Source of the DNA: Streptomyces xanthophaeus
Lineage (GTDB): Bacteria > Actinomycetota > Actinomycetes > Streptomycetales > Streptomycetaceae
DNA: 64,000 bases
Direction: 5' to 3'
NCBI RefSeq assembly: GCF_030440515.1
Contig: NZ_CP076543.1
Span: forward strand, 7,789,001-7,853,000
Positions 7,902 through 15,674 of this stretch are shown here, piece after piece; the stretch's first letter is position 1, and the number at the start of each line of letters is the position of its first letter. The position numbers and the translations under genes were made by a program. The notes below the pieces were generated by a model. The model searched no databases. It was not told where the DNA came from and was given only the letters and a program-made list of their open reading frames with translations.

Positions 7902-8864
7902 GTGCCCGTCCCGATCATCATCGACTGCGATCCCGGCCATGACGACGCCCTCGCGATCATGCTGGCCGCCGGAGACCCGGCGGTGGACCTGCTGGCCGTC
8001 ACCACGGTCGCGGGCAACCAGACCCTCGACAAGACCACGCTCAACGCCCGCCGGGTCTGCACGGTCGCCGGGATCACGGACGTCCCCATCGCGGCCGGTT
8101 GCGACCGGCCGCTCGTCCAGCCGCTCAGTGTGGCCGCCGACGTGCACGGGGCCACCGGACTGGACGGGCCGATGTTCCCGCCGCCCACGGTGGACGTGGT
8201 CCCGGAGCACGCCGTGGACCTCATCCACCGGCTGCTGGCCGGGCATCCCGAGCCCGTCACCCTCGTCCCGACCGCGCCGCTGACCAACATCGCCCTGCTG
8301 CTGACGCGGTACCCGCAGGACGCCTCCCGCATCCGCGAGATCGTCCTGATGGGCGGTTCGACGGAGCGCGGCAACCGGACCCCGGCCGCCGAGTTCAACA
8401 TCCTCACCGACCCGGAGGCCGCCGACATCGTCTTCCGCTCGGGGGTGCCGGTCACCATGTGCGGGCTCAACGTCACGCACCAGGCACTGGCCACCCCCGA
8501 AGTGGTGACCCGATTCGTGGCCCTGGGCACGCCCCTCGGGCGGACCTGCGCCGACCTGCTGACCTTCTTCGGGTCCACGTACCGCGAGCTGTGGGGGTTC
8601 CCCAGCCCACCCCTGCACGACCCCGTGGCGGTGGCCCGGGTCATCGATCCCGGGCTGGTGCACTGCGTGGACGCCCACGTCGCCGTGGAACTGCACGGCC
8701 GGTACACGCGCGGCGCCACCGTCGTGGACCTGCACCGCTCCATGGGCGTCCCGGACAACGCGCGCGTGGCCGTGACGCTGGAGACCGGCCGGTTCTGGGA
8801 CCGCATGCTCGCCGCCGTCGCGGCTCTCGGCGGCCCGCCGGCCCAGGGGCCGGCACCCTCCTGA
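7902..8864 (+). CDS. Inosine-uridine preferring nucleoside hydrolase
   Basis: The 320-residue protein begins VPVPIIIDCDPGHDDALAIM and carries the hallmark DxDPGxDDA calcium-binding motif of the IU-nucleoside hydrolase family. It continues with VPTAPLTNIALLL, the conserved EIVLMGGSTERGNRTPAAEF segment and NILTDPEAADIVF. It ends with HDPVAVARVIDP, which contributes the second metal or substrate Asp. The enzyme would hydrolyse the N-glycosidic bond of ribonucleosides in purine or pyrimidine salvage. The GTG at 7902 is preceded by AGGAG and gives the full family length. It stands alone between the MFS operon and a convergent gene. Confidence 0.92.
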   Translation: MPVPIIIDCDPGHDDALAIMLAAGDPAVDLLAVTTVAGNQTLDKTTLNARRVCTVAGITDVPIAAGCDRPLVQPLSVAADVHGATGLDGPMFPPPTVDVVPEHAVDLIHRLLAGHPEPVTLVPTAPLTNIALLLTRYPQDASRIREIVLMGGSTERGNRTPAAEFNILTDPEAADIVFRSGVPVTMCGLNVTHQALATPEVVTRFVALGTPLGRTCADLLTFFGSTYRELWGFPSPPLHDPVAVARVIDPGLVHCVDAHVAVELHGRYTRGATVVDLHRSMGVPDNARVAVTLETGRFWDRMLAAVAALGGPPAQGPAPS

Positions 8865-8900
8865 CCGCGGACGGACTCCCGCCCGCCGCCGTCGTGCCGG

Positions 8901-10396
8901 TCAGCGCGGCAGACGGGCCGAGTCCAGCAGGGCGTGCAGCCGGTCGGCCGGCAGCCCGGGGTTGGCCGCCGCTCCTTCGGCCGTTGCCGGGTCCTGGAGC
9001 AGGGTCTCCACGATGCCCCGGGAGAGGAGCGGGTTGGCGGCGGCCGCCCGGCGGACGTGCTCGTCCGGGTCCGTCAGCAGTTCCACGGGGGCCCGCCCGG
9101 TCGGGTCGGCGGCCGCGAGCGCCCGTACCTCCGGGTCCTCGTGCCCGAGCAGGTGGGCCAGGCCGGTCCGCGGCAACCGGGACTGCATGAGCAGATGAGG
9201 GCGTTGCCGGGGGCGGGCGACGAAGGCCGCGAGGACGATCGCGGCCGGGGCCAGGGGGTGCCAGGAGGCCAGCCGGTGACGTACGTCCTCGTCCGGGTCC
9301 TCCGCCAGCCGGCGCACCAGGTCGGCGGGCAGCGTCGCGCACTTCGCGGCCGCCCGGCGCAGCATCACCTCATCGGACACCGCGCACGCCCGGTACCAGT
9401 CCAGGTCCGGCTCGTCGTACGGCTCCAGGACCAGACAGCTGCAGTCGTACGCGTCCTCGCCCATCTCGTGGTCGACGGCCGCGCACTGTGCCCGGCTACG
9501 GGGGAGCGGCTGTACCCGGGCCCGGGTACGTACCCGTTCGTCGGGGTCCTCGGCGAGCTCCGCCCACAGCGCGGCATCGAGGTCGGCCCGGCCGGCGACG
9601 CGTTCGCGGACCCTGGGGTCGGCGTCACGGGCGAGCCGGGCACATGCGTCGCGGGGTGTGTACGGGTTGCCGGCGAGGGCCCACCGGCACTCCGGATCGG
9701 CCAGGGACGCCTCGACGACGGCATCCGACAGCGCGTAGTTGACGAGGATCGACCACCGGTGGTGGCAGGCATGCTCGGGAAGTTCCGCCTCCATGGCCGC
9801 GGGGTCCTCCGTCCGCGCGCTGCGTCCGGCGGACGCCCGGACGTCCGGATCGGGGTCGGTCAGCAGGGCCATTCGCTGCTCGGAGGAGAGCCAGGACCAC
9901 GGCTGCGACGCGTAGATCCGCAGTGCGGGTCGTTCGTGCCTGAGCATCCTGTGCCGGAAGGAAGCGGGTATCTGGTACGAGGCCACGAGTTCGGACGCGA
10001 TCTCGCCGGCCGTGAACAGCCCGGAGGCTCCGGCTTCCTCGGCCGTCAGCAGGAATATGAGGGCGTCGTCGGGCAGCGGTCGGGGTTGCCGCAGGCGCGG
10101 GCGGGGTCCACCGGCGACACTCGCGCGGACGAGGCAGTGGGGGTCATCGACCAGACGGGCGCGCTGGGCCGGTGGGACGTGGGGTTGCGGGCGAAGGGCC
10201 GGCGCACCTTGTGGTCCGGGTGCGCGATCGCCGCGTCCATGACCTCCTGGGGAAGCGGGCGCATCTCGCACAGGATCCGCCGGGCCTCCCCGGCGGCCGG
10301 GTCCAGCAGCCGCAGCAGGACGCCGGCCGGGGCTCCCGTGTTGGCCGCGACCCCGCGCAACCACAGATCGGTGAGGGCAGAGGGCGAAGAGGGCAT
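8901..10396 (-). pseudogene. LRV (leucine-rich variant) repeat protein with a one-base frameshift
   Basis: Two overlapping minus-strand frames make one protein. The start at 10396 gives MPSSPSALTDLWLRGVAANT and continues to HKVRRPFARNP. The other frame then resumes HVPPAQRARLVDDPHCLVRA and runs to 8901. The switch falls on a G4 run at 10181-10184 (C4 on the coding strand), where one extra base would restore a product of about 498 residues. The body holds many repeats of the type L..DPD..VR..AA.NP (for example LLTDPDEHVRRAAAANP and LAEDPDERVRTRAR), the LRV/HEAT-like pattern. LRV proteins are alpha-solenoids, presumably protein-binding. The short indel could be a sequencing or assembly error. 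Confidence 0.75.
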
Positions 10397-10441
10397 CCGG
10401 CCATCATGTCAGCTGCCGTGGGGCGTCGGCCGACCGGCAGT

Positions 10442-10470
10442 TTGACCTTGCCACTGGCGGCAAGGTTGAA
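10442..10470 (+). promoter_or_regulatory. MerR-type operator overlapping the SDR promoter
   Basis: A dyad ACCTTGCC (10445-10452), 6-base spacer, GGCAAGGT (10459-10466) overlaps a good -35 box (TTGACC, 10442-10447). It ends just before the SDR start. MerR-family regulators bind such dyads between abnormally spaced -35 and -10 elements, and a MerR gene lies directly downstream of the SDR gene. Confidence 0.5.
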
Positions 10471-10472
10471 CG

Positions 10473-11246
10473 ATGACGGGCATGGACAGCAACGCCGAAC
10501 GGCAGCACAACAGGATCGTCGTCGTCACCGGGGCCGGCACCGGGATCGGCCGGGCCACCGCTCGCGCCTTCGCAGCCGAGGGTGCCCACGTCATCGCGGT
10601 CGGACGCCGGGCCGAACCGCTCGGCGAGACCGCCGCGGCCGACCGGGCCCGGATCAGCCCCCTGGCCGCCGACATCACGGGCGAGGGCGAGCCCGAGCGG
10701 ATCGTCAGGAGGGTGCTGGAGACGCACGGCCGGTTGGACGTGCTGGTCAACAACGCGGGCATCGTACGCAGCGGCGCCCTCGGCGCGCTCACGACCGAAA
10801 TGATCGCGCCTCAGATCGCCACCAACCTGGTCGCGCCCATCCTGCTGGCGCAAGCCGCACTGCCCGCCCTGGAGACCACGGGGGGCGTGATCGTCAACGT
10901 CAGCACCTCGGTGGGCCAGCGGGCCTGGCCGGGCAGTTCGGTCTACGCGGCGACCAAGACCGCTCTGGAGCTGCTGACCCGGAGCTGGGCGGTGGAGCTG
11001 GCGCCCCGGGGGATACGGGTGGTCGCGGTCGCCCCCGGGGCGGTCGACACCCCGATCGGCGAGCATCAGGGCCTGGCACCGGAGCAGATGGCGGCGGTGC
11101 GCACCTGGCAGCTGGCGCACACCCCGATGGGCCGGATCGGCCGACCGGAGGAGGTCGCCTGGGCGATCACCCGGCTCGCGGCACCCGGGGCGTCGTTCGT
11201 CACCGGAGTGGTACTCCCGGTCGACGGCGGGGCTGTGGTGGCGTGA
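10473..11246 (+). CDS. Short-chain dehydrogenase/reductase (SDR)
   Basis: The 257-residue classical SDR carries the cofactor motif TGAGTGIG near the N-terminus, the NNAG motif (LVNNAGIVRSG), the catalytic Ser (IVNVSTSVGQ) and the YAATK Tyr/Lys pair. The C-terminal PVDGGAVVA is typical of NAD(P)H-dependent SDRs. The cofactor-binding segment GRRAEPL suggests NADP(H). The ATG at 10473 lies very close to the putative promoter, and a second ATG at 10482 would give a shorter N-terminus without touching the fold. The MerR-type regulator gene begins 27 bases after the stop, so the pair probably forms one operon controlled through the upstream dyad. The substrate is unknown. Confidence 0.92.
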   Translation: MTGMDSNAERQHNRIVVVTGAGTGIGRATARAFAAEGAHVIAVGRRAEPLGETAAADRARISPLAADITGEGEPERIVRRVLETHGRLDVLVNNAGIVRSGALGALTTEMIAPQIATNLVAPILLAQAALPALETTGGVIVNVSTSVGQRAWPGSSVYAATKTALELLTRSWAVELAPRGIRVVAVAPGAVDTPIGEHQGLAPEQMAAVRTWQLAHTPMGRIGRPEEVAWAITRLAAPGASFVTGVVLPVDGGAVVA

Positions 11247-11273
11247 TAGGAGTGGCCACCGGAGGTGGCAGAG

Positions 11274-11645
11274 GTGCGGACAGGCGAGTTGGCGAAGGTG
11301 ACCGGGACGACGGCCCGTGCGGTGCGGCACTACGAACAGGCGGGGCTGATCTCTTCGGAGCGGGCGGCCAACGGCTACCGGGTCTACGACGAACGGGCGG
11401 CGGTGCGCGTGCGCAACATCCGCTACCTGCTGGCCGCCGGGCTCACGCTGGAAGACGTACGGGTGTTCGCCCCGTGTCTGGACGGAAACGTAGCGGCGGC
11501 AGAGCCTTCGGCCACAGGTCTGCGCGTCGCGGTGGAACGGCTCGCGGTCCTCGACGAACGCATCGCTGCCCAGACCGAGGCCCGCGACCGACTGGCCGCG
11601 GCGCTGCGGCAGGTGTCCGGTGACCTCGTCCGGCCGGTGTCCTGA
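11274..11645 (+). CDS. MerR-family regulator of the SDR operon
   Basis: The 123-residue MerR protein begins VRTGELAKVTGTTARAVRHY with the winged helix. It continues EQAGLISSERAANGYRVYDE, the classic wing, and then a C-terminal dimerisation coiled coil (about residues 75-115). There are no conserved metal-binding cysteines, so it is likely an organic-effector or unassigned member. The GTG at 11274 was chosen because GGAGG sits 8 bases upstream; an in-frame GTG at 11265 lies inside that ribosome-binding site. It is in tandem with the SDR gene, and the MerR-style dyad before the SDR gene is its expected binding site. Confidence 0.88.
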   Translation: MRTGELAKVTGTTARAVRHYEQAGLISSERAANGYRVYDERAAVRVRNIRYLLAAGLTLEDVRVFAPCLDGNVAAAEPSATGLRVAVERLAVLDERIAAQTEARDRLAAALRQVSGDLVRPVS

Positions 11646-11732
11646 CGGATCGAAGGGAACGGCACGACACGACGAGGGGTACGGCGACCCGGGGTACGAC
11701 GACCAGGGACGGGCCTGCCAAGCCCCTTTCGT

Positions 11733-12104
11733 TCAGCCGAGGTTGAGAGTGCGGGCCACGAACGCCGGCGTCAGCCGAGCCGCACCCGGCTCTCCGGCGC
11801 TCGCGGCTCCGGGAGGCGAGGCGTGCTCCTCGACCGCGGGCCGTTCGACCGCGAAGAGGGGGTCGGCTCCGGCCGGTTCGTAGAACCTGACCAGCTTCAT
11901 GGCCGCCTCGACGGAGGCCTGCTGCTGTCCCTCGTGCCGGTGGCACGGGCCGCCCCCCGTCGCGATCACGCACGGCTTGCCCTTGGTGTTCGGTACCCGG
12001 CACCGCACCACCGGATCATGCGTGTGGCACAGACCCGACGGTCGCGCGTCGACCCGGCACCGTTCGCCCTTCTTCGTCGCCGCACGGCACTGATTCGTGA
12101 TCAT
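11733..12104 (-). CDS. Small Cys/His-rich protein with two zinc-knuckle-like repeats
   Basis: The 123-residue protein begins MITNQCRAATKKGERCRVDA. Two repeats of the form C-x3-T-x-x-G-x-x-C followed by C-x-x-H are visible (QCRAATKKGERC...LCHTH, then RCRVPNTKGKPC...PCHRH). This is the layout of small zinc-binding modules such as DUF5763-like proteins. The remaining 60 residues are low-complexity (Ala/Glu/Pro). The ATG at 12104 matches the beginning of the first repeat. An upstream in-frame extension is Pro/Arg-rich and has no support. A nucleic-acid or protein-binding role is plausible but not shown. It converges on the MerR gene. Confidence 0.65.
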   Translation of the reverse strand: MITNQCRAATKKGERCRVDARPSGLCHTHDPVVRCRVPNTKGKPCVIATGGGPCHRHEGQQQASVEAAMKLVRFYEPAGADPLFAVERPAVEEHASPPGAASAGEPGAARLTPAFVARTLNLG

Positions 12105-12301
12105 GACCGTCAAGGCTACTCGGCATGCGCCGGCTCCTCGCCAAGGGCCCCGGTCGTCCGGGGGCGGGGCACCGCGGACCTGGGCCGGTGAGGTGAACCT
12201 GTACGTCGGATGGCGGCGGGGCGGGTGGCAGCAGTGGCAGCCAGCTGGGGCGGGCCCGAGGCTCGTCTCCGGGGACGACCACGAGGAAGGGACAGCAGTC
12301 C

Positions 12302-12574
12302 ATGCAGCATGCCGAAGAAGAGAGCGTCGCCGCACGCCCGATCGGTACGGTGGACCGGCATCGGAGCCGAGCAGAACACGTGCGGACCGCCATCAGGCGG
12401 ACCAATCTGCTCCCGGCATTCCTGGTGCTCACGGTCATGATGGTGGCCCTGTGGCTGACGGGTATGCCGTTCCTCCAGGCCCTGACGATTTCCACCGCGG
12501 TGAAGATCGCGATGGTTCTGCTCGAACTCCGTCGGCTGCCCGGCCCCGGTGATCCGACCGGGCCGTCGGCCTGA
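12302..12574 (+). CDS. Small membrane protein
   Basis: This 90-residue protein has a basic cytoplasmic N-terminus (about 35 residues, Arg/His-rich) and two closely spaced hydrophobic segments, LLPAFLVLTVMMVALWLTG and FLQALTISTAVKIAMVLLEL. GAGGAAGGGA lies about 10 bases before the ATG. I do not recognise the family. It could be a phage-holin-like or small regulatory membrane protein. A short open frame overlaps its end. Confidence 0.5.
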   Translation: MQHAEEESVAARPIGTVDRHRSRAEHVRTAIRRTNLLPAFLVLTVMMVALWLTGMPFLQALTISTAVKIAMVLLELRRLPGPGDPTGPSA

Positions 12575-12821
12575 GGAATCGCCTGCCGGCGGTGCGGGAG
12601 CCGCTGCTGCGGCGTTCGCCGCCGGCGGGCAGTGGCACCGGACGTTCCCCACTGCCCTCGACGCGCTCACCCACCACGGCACCCTGACGCCACCGGTCCG
12701 GGAGGCCCTCACGGCACTGCGGGCCGCGGACCGCCGGTTCTCGGAGTTCGACGACTACCGGGCCGTCCTCCAGGACGAGGAGATCCGCGCACGGATCGGC
12801 AGGTTGCTCGCCCAGCCGTAG
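12549..12821 (+). CDS. Short hypothetical protein overlapping the small membrane protein
   Basis: This is a 90-residue frame from GTG 12549, overlapping the previous gene by 26 bases. Codon usage from about residue 30 onwards is strongly coding-like, and the sequence (FPTALDALTHHGTLTPPVRE, then ALRAADRRFSEFDDYRAVLQ) is a believable helical protein. The first 30 residues are low-complexity and may not be translated. It could be the surviving C-terminus of a longer ancestral gene. No family is recognised. Confidence 0.4.
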   Translation: MIRPGRRPEESPAGGAGAAAAAFAAGGQWHRTFPTALDALTHHGTLTPPVREALTALRAADRRFSEFDDYRAVLQDEEIRARIGRLLAQP

Positions 12822-12828
12822 TCGATTC

Positions 12829-13197
12829 CTAGGCGGACCTGCGGCGCAGAGCCCGGCGGACCAGGTACAGGACGACGAGCAGCACGATGACGACGACCAC
12901 GACGATCAAGAGCTTCTTGAACAGCCCGCTCTTCTTCTTCTTGGTCTTCTTGCCCTTCTTGCTCCCCGTGGTGGCCTTGACCTGGGACGACGTCGGTGCG
13001 TGGACACCAGTTGCCACGCCGGCGCCGACGCGCAGGCCACTGTGCGCAAGCGCTGCGGCGGCAGGAGCCTGCCGGACCGCCGGAGCGGCCGCCGAGGCGG
13101 TTGCCGCCGGACCCAGCAGCAGCCCTGCGAGCACGAAGAGCGGGATGAGTGCCGCTGCGGCCATCGGGCGCTTCTTCGGATTGCTGTTCGTTGTCAC
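12829..13197 (-). CDS. Exported lysine-rich protein with a C-terminal membrane anchor
   Basis: The 122-residue protein starts at GTG 13197, preceded by AGGGGAA. It has a signal peptide (MAAAALIPLFVLAGLLLG with ATASAAA cleavage), an Ala/Ser/Thr linker, a lysine-rich block (KKGKKTKKKK, about residues 80-90), one strongly hydrophobic helix (LLIVVVVVIVLLVVLYLV) and a terminal RRALRRR. The positive charge on both sides of the helix is unusual. The arginine tail would be cytoplasmic, and the lysine block would face the outside if the signal peptide is cleaved. I know no named family. It may interact with teichoic acid or other anionic wall polymers. Confidence 0.7.
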   Translation of the reverse strand: MTTNSNPKKRPMAAAALIPLFVLAGLLLGPAATASAAAPAVRQAPAAAALAHSGLRVGAGVATGVHAPTSSQVKATTGSKKGKKTKKKKSGLFKKLLIVVVVVIVLLVVLYLVRRALRRRSA

Positions 13198-13430
13198 TGT
13201 TTCCCCTGTTCTCCCCTGCCCCGGCCGGGCCCGGTGGGATCCGGAAGGCCGTGGCTTGGAAGCATCGTCGACGAGTTCGACCGCCCGGGCAAGGACCTGG
13301 AGGCAGCGGGCGTGCTCACCCCGTACATGCGCCCGCCGCCGCCGAGGGCCGCCGCCCGCCCCGCCGGCCCGCCCGGCCACGGTCTCCGGGCCGCAGCGAC
13401 CCTGGCCGGCAGGATCAGGAACCGGGGGGC

Positions 13431-14093
13431 TCAGACCCGGTGCGCGACCTTCGCCAGGGCGTCCTTGACTTCCTGCACCACGCGGGCCGCGTCCTCGGGG
13501 TTGTTCACCACGTCCGTGTGGTTCATGTCGATGACGAGGACATCGCTGGCCGAGTAGTGCTTGTGCACCCAGTCGTCGTAGCCGGACCACAGCGTCCGGT
13601 AGTACTCGACGAGGCTCTCGTCCTGTTCGAAACCGCGGCCCCGCAGCCCGATACGGTGCAGCACCGTCTCGAAGTCCGCCTTGAGGTAGACCATGAGGTC
13701 GGGCGCCTTGCGATACGGGAGGCCGTCGATCTCGCGCATCATCTCGCCCAGCAGCCCCTCGTACACCTGCATCTCGAGGGAGCTGATCCGGCCCAGGTCG
13801 TGATTGACCTTGGCGAAGTACCAGTCCTCGTAGATGGACCGGTCGAGGACGTTGTCCCCCTGCTTGTACGCCTCCTTGATCGAGGCGAACCGGGTCTGCA
13901 GGAAGTAGAGCTGCAGCAGGAAGGGGTAGCGCTTCGCCTGGATCTCTTCGGGGCTCGCCGTGTAGAAGAGCGGAAGGATCGGGTTGTCTTCCACGCTCTC
14001 GTAGAAGACGTCGCTGCCCAGCTCCTTGGCGAGCAGCTCGGCCACACTCGTCTTGCCGATGCCGATCATGCCTCCGACGCAGATCACTGGCAT
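13431..14093 (-). CDS. Deoxynucleoside kinase
   Basis: This 220-residue P-loop kinase matches the dNK family (deoxyadenosine/deoxyguanosine-type kinase). MPVICVGGMIGIGKTSVAEL carries the Walker A, then ESVEDNPILPLFYTASPEE, DRSIYEDWYFAK with the DRS motif, and RGRGFEQDE, the lid Arg region. It would phosphorylate deoxynucleosides with ATP in salvage. Start 14093 has AGGGAG with suitable spacing. The next 14-kb genes are unrelated. Its neighbour on the left is the lysine-rich membrane protein, about 230 bases away, so it is probably a single-gene transcript. Confidence 0.9.
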   Translation of the reverse strand: MPVICVGGMIGIGKTSVAELLAKELGSDVFYESVEDNPILPLFYTASPEEIQAKRYPFLLQLYFLQTRFASIKEAYKQGDNVLDRSIYEDWYFAKVNHDLGRISSLEMQVYEGLLGEMMREIDGLPYRKAPDLMVYLKADFETVLHRIGLRGRGFEQDESLVEYYRTLWSGYDDWVHKHYSASDVLVIDMNHTDVVNNPEDAARVVQEVKDALAKVAHRV

Positions 14094-14497
14094 ACCTCAC
14101 TTCTCCCTGGGGGTCTTCTGTTCGTGGGCGGGTGGGCTGGGCGCCCCACACCACTGAGACGCACGCCGGCGCTCACGCGATTCCCCGGGATCTTCATGAT
14201 CAGCGTCATGTGGTCGCCGTCCGGACCAAGGCCCTGACTCAGGCTGCTCTCCTCGACCGGTCGGCCTGACCGTTCCGCAGCCGCCGCGCAGAGCGACGAG
14301 CCGCAGCCCGACGGCCGTCTTGAATCTTAAATGATGATCAGCTCCCTCCTGTCCAGGGTGCCGGAGCTCTCCACGGCCCGGGCCCCCTCCGGAGCTCCTT
14401 CTAGGGGCGCCTATAGTTAGGGCAGCCTAACTTCAGGGCCGCACGAGCGCTCTCCGCCCTCGCCGGTCCTTGCCGACCGAGCAGAAACGGAACCTGT
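14094..14497. other. Intergenic region with iron box, no gene seen
   Basis: These 404 bases lie between the divergent deoxynucleoside kinase and acyltransferase genes. They contain a short AT-rich patch around 14327-14342 (TTGAATCTTAAATGATGATC) that may be a promoter and an iron box at 14412-14430. No open frame has a convincing start or family match. Confidence 0.7.
14412..14430 (+). promoter_or_regulatory. Putative iron box (IdeR/DmdR-type operator)
   Basis: TATAGTTAGGGCAGCCTAA agrees with the actinobacterial iron-box consensus (TTAGGTTAGGCTMACCTAA) at about 13 of 19 positions. It forms an AGTTAGG/CCTAACT dyad. It sits about 70 bases before a siderophore-type acyltransferase gene, exactly the class of gene this operator controls. 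Confidence 0.6.
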
Positions 14498-15140
14498 ATG
14501 AGACCCGAGTCCACTCCCCTCGTCCCCCCCGCGCGCGGATGTTCTGACCGAGACCGTCGAAGGCTTCGGCACGGTCCGTTTCACCCCGGTCGACCCCGTC
14601 GCGGACTCCGCCGTGCTGCACGCCTGGGTCGTCGAGGAGCGGGCGCGCTTCTGGGGCATGAACGGCGTCAGCCGGGAACTGGTCCAGGAGATCTACGAGG
14701 ACGTGGACCGCCGCGACACGCACCACGCGTTCATGGTCCGGCTGGACGACGAGCCCGTGGCGCTCTTCCAGACGTACGAGCCCACCGAGGACCGGGTCAG
14801 CGACTGCTACGCGGTGCGGGAGGGTGACATCGGCGTCCATCTGATGCTGGCCCCGGTGACCGGCCGGCCCCGGCCCGGATTCAGCAGGACCCTGATCGGG
14901 TCGCTCATCCGGTTCACGTTCCGCGACCCGGCCGTCCTGCGCGCGGTGGCCGAGCCCGACGCCTCCAACGACAAGGCGCTCGCCCTGCTGAACCGGCTCG
15001 GCTTCGTCCGGGAGGGCGAGATCACCCTCCCGGAGATCGACCTGCCCGAGGTGTACCTCCCGGAGAAGCGGGCCGTGCTCGCATTCCTCGACCGCCCCGC
15101 CGTCCTCCCGGCCGCCGTGGCTGCCGTCAGCCAAGCCTGA
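14498..15140 (+). pseudogene. Siderophore-type GNAT acyltransferase, frameshifted in a C7 run
   Basis: The body from about 14541 to 15140 reads VLTETVEGFGTVRFTPVD and continues VVEERARFWGM, then FQTYEPTEDRVSD. This is the Acetyltransf_8 (IucB/hydroxylysine N-acyltransferase) pattern used in siderophore assembly. In that frame an in-frame TGA at 14499-14501 precedes it and no usable start exists before residue V at 14613. An ATG at 14498 opens the neighbouring frame (MRPESTPLVP...). The two join if the C7 run at 14524-14530 is read as C6. The gene is thus either a real frameshift mutant or a homopolymer sequencing error. The iron box upstream supports a siderophore role. Confidence 0.7.
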
Positions 15141-15296
15141 CGGCTATCCCGCAGACGATCTGCAGGCCCCCTCGCAGGGTTGGCCGTGGATCCGGCGAGG
15201 GCGGGGCTGCGCACCCGGGCGCTGCCCCGCCCGGGTCGGACGACAGGCCCGCACCGGAGTGCCGGCCGGGAGGACCTGGGACCGACGGGCCGGGGA

Positions 15297-15578
15297 TCAA
15301 TGGCCGGAAGGCTCGCGGTCCGACTCGCGCGCCGCGCCCGCCACGAACCGGCTCAGCCGGTAGGTGCTCCGATCCGCAGGGCGCGCACACAGCGTGTCGA
15401 TCCGGACGAGCGCTTCGTCGGTCCCCGCCTCCCGAAGACGGCGCAGATACGCGCGCAGCTCCGCCTGGTCCCTTGTCTCAAGGACCACTTCCCACTGTCC
15501 TGCGTCCGGCGCAGTGCGAGCGGCCAGCCGCTGCCTCCCGGCCTCTTGACGCCGCTTCCGCTTCCCCTGTCCTGGCAT
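15297..15578 (-). CDS. Conserved small basic protein of Streptomyces type
   Basis: This 93-residue protein begins MPGQGKRKRRQEAGRQRLAA and then folds as WEVVLETRDQAELRAYLRRL and DTLCARPADRSTYRLSRFVA. This matches a small family often seen in Streptomyces. Members have a basic N-terminus, a WxVLF/L-x-T-x-D-x-A-E-L-R-A strand-helix and a TYRLSxFV strand. The function is unknown. An in-frame extension upstream of 15578 lacks the basic start pattern. It lies between the frameshifted acyltransferase and the Imm49 gene, in the same direction as the latter. Confidence 0.7.
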   Translation of the reverse strand: MPGQGKRKRRQEAGRQRLAARTAPDAGQWEVVLETRDQAELRAYLRRLREAGTDEALVRIDTLCARPADRSTYRLSRFVAGAARESDREPSGH

Positions 15579-15674
15579 CGGCCCAGAATCGCCGACCGAC
15601 GCCGGCCCGACAAGTGATGGCGCCGGGCACCAGGACACACTCGGTGATCGTTCGGCAGACACGCCCCAGCAGTC

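Noticed and set aside
6229..8283. 684-codon plus-strand frame across the MFS and nucleoside hydrolase genes
   Set aside because: Out-of-frame shadow of real, motif-bearing genes.
8837..8854. Inverted repeat GCCGGCCC-AG-GGGCCGGC near the nucleoside hydrolase stop
   Set aside because: It lies inside the coding sequence with a 2-base loop; a terminator role is weak, though convergent genes follow.
14327..14342. AT-rich TCTTAAATGATGATCA as a Zur- or Fur-like site
   Set aside because: Only loosely palindromic and not close to a zinc or iron consensus; kept only as a possible promoter patch.
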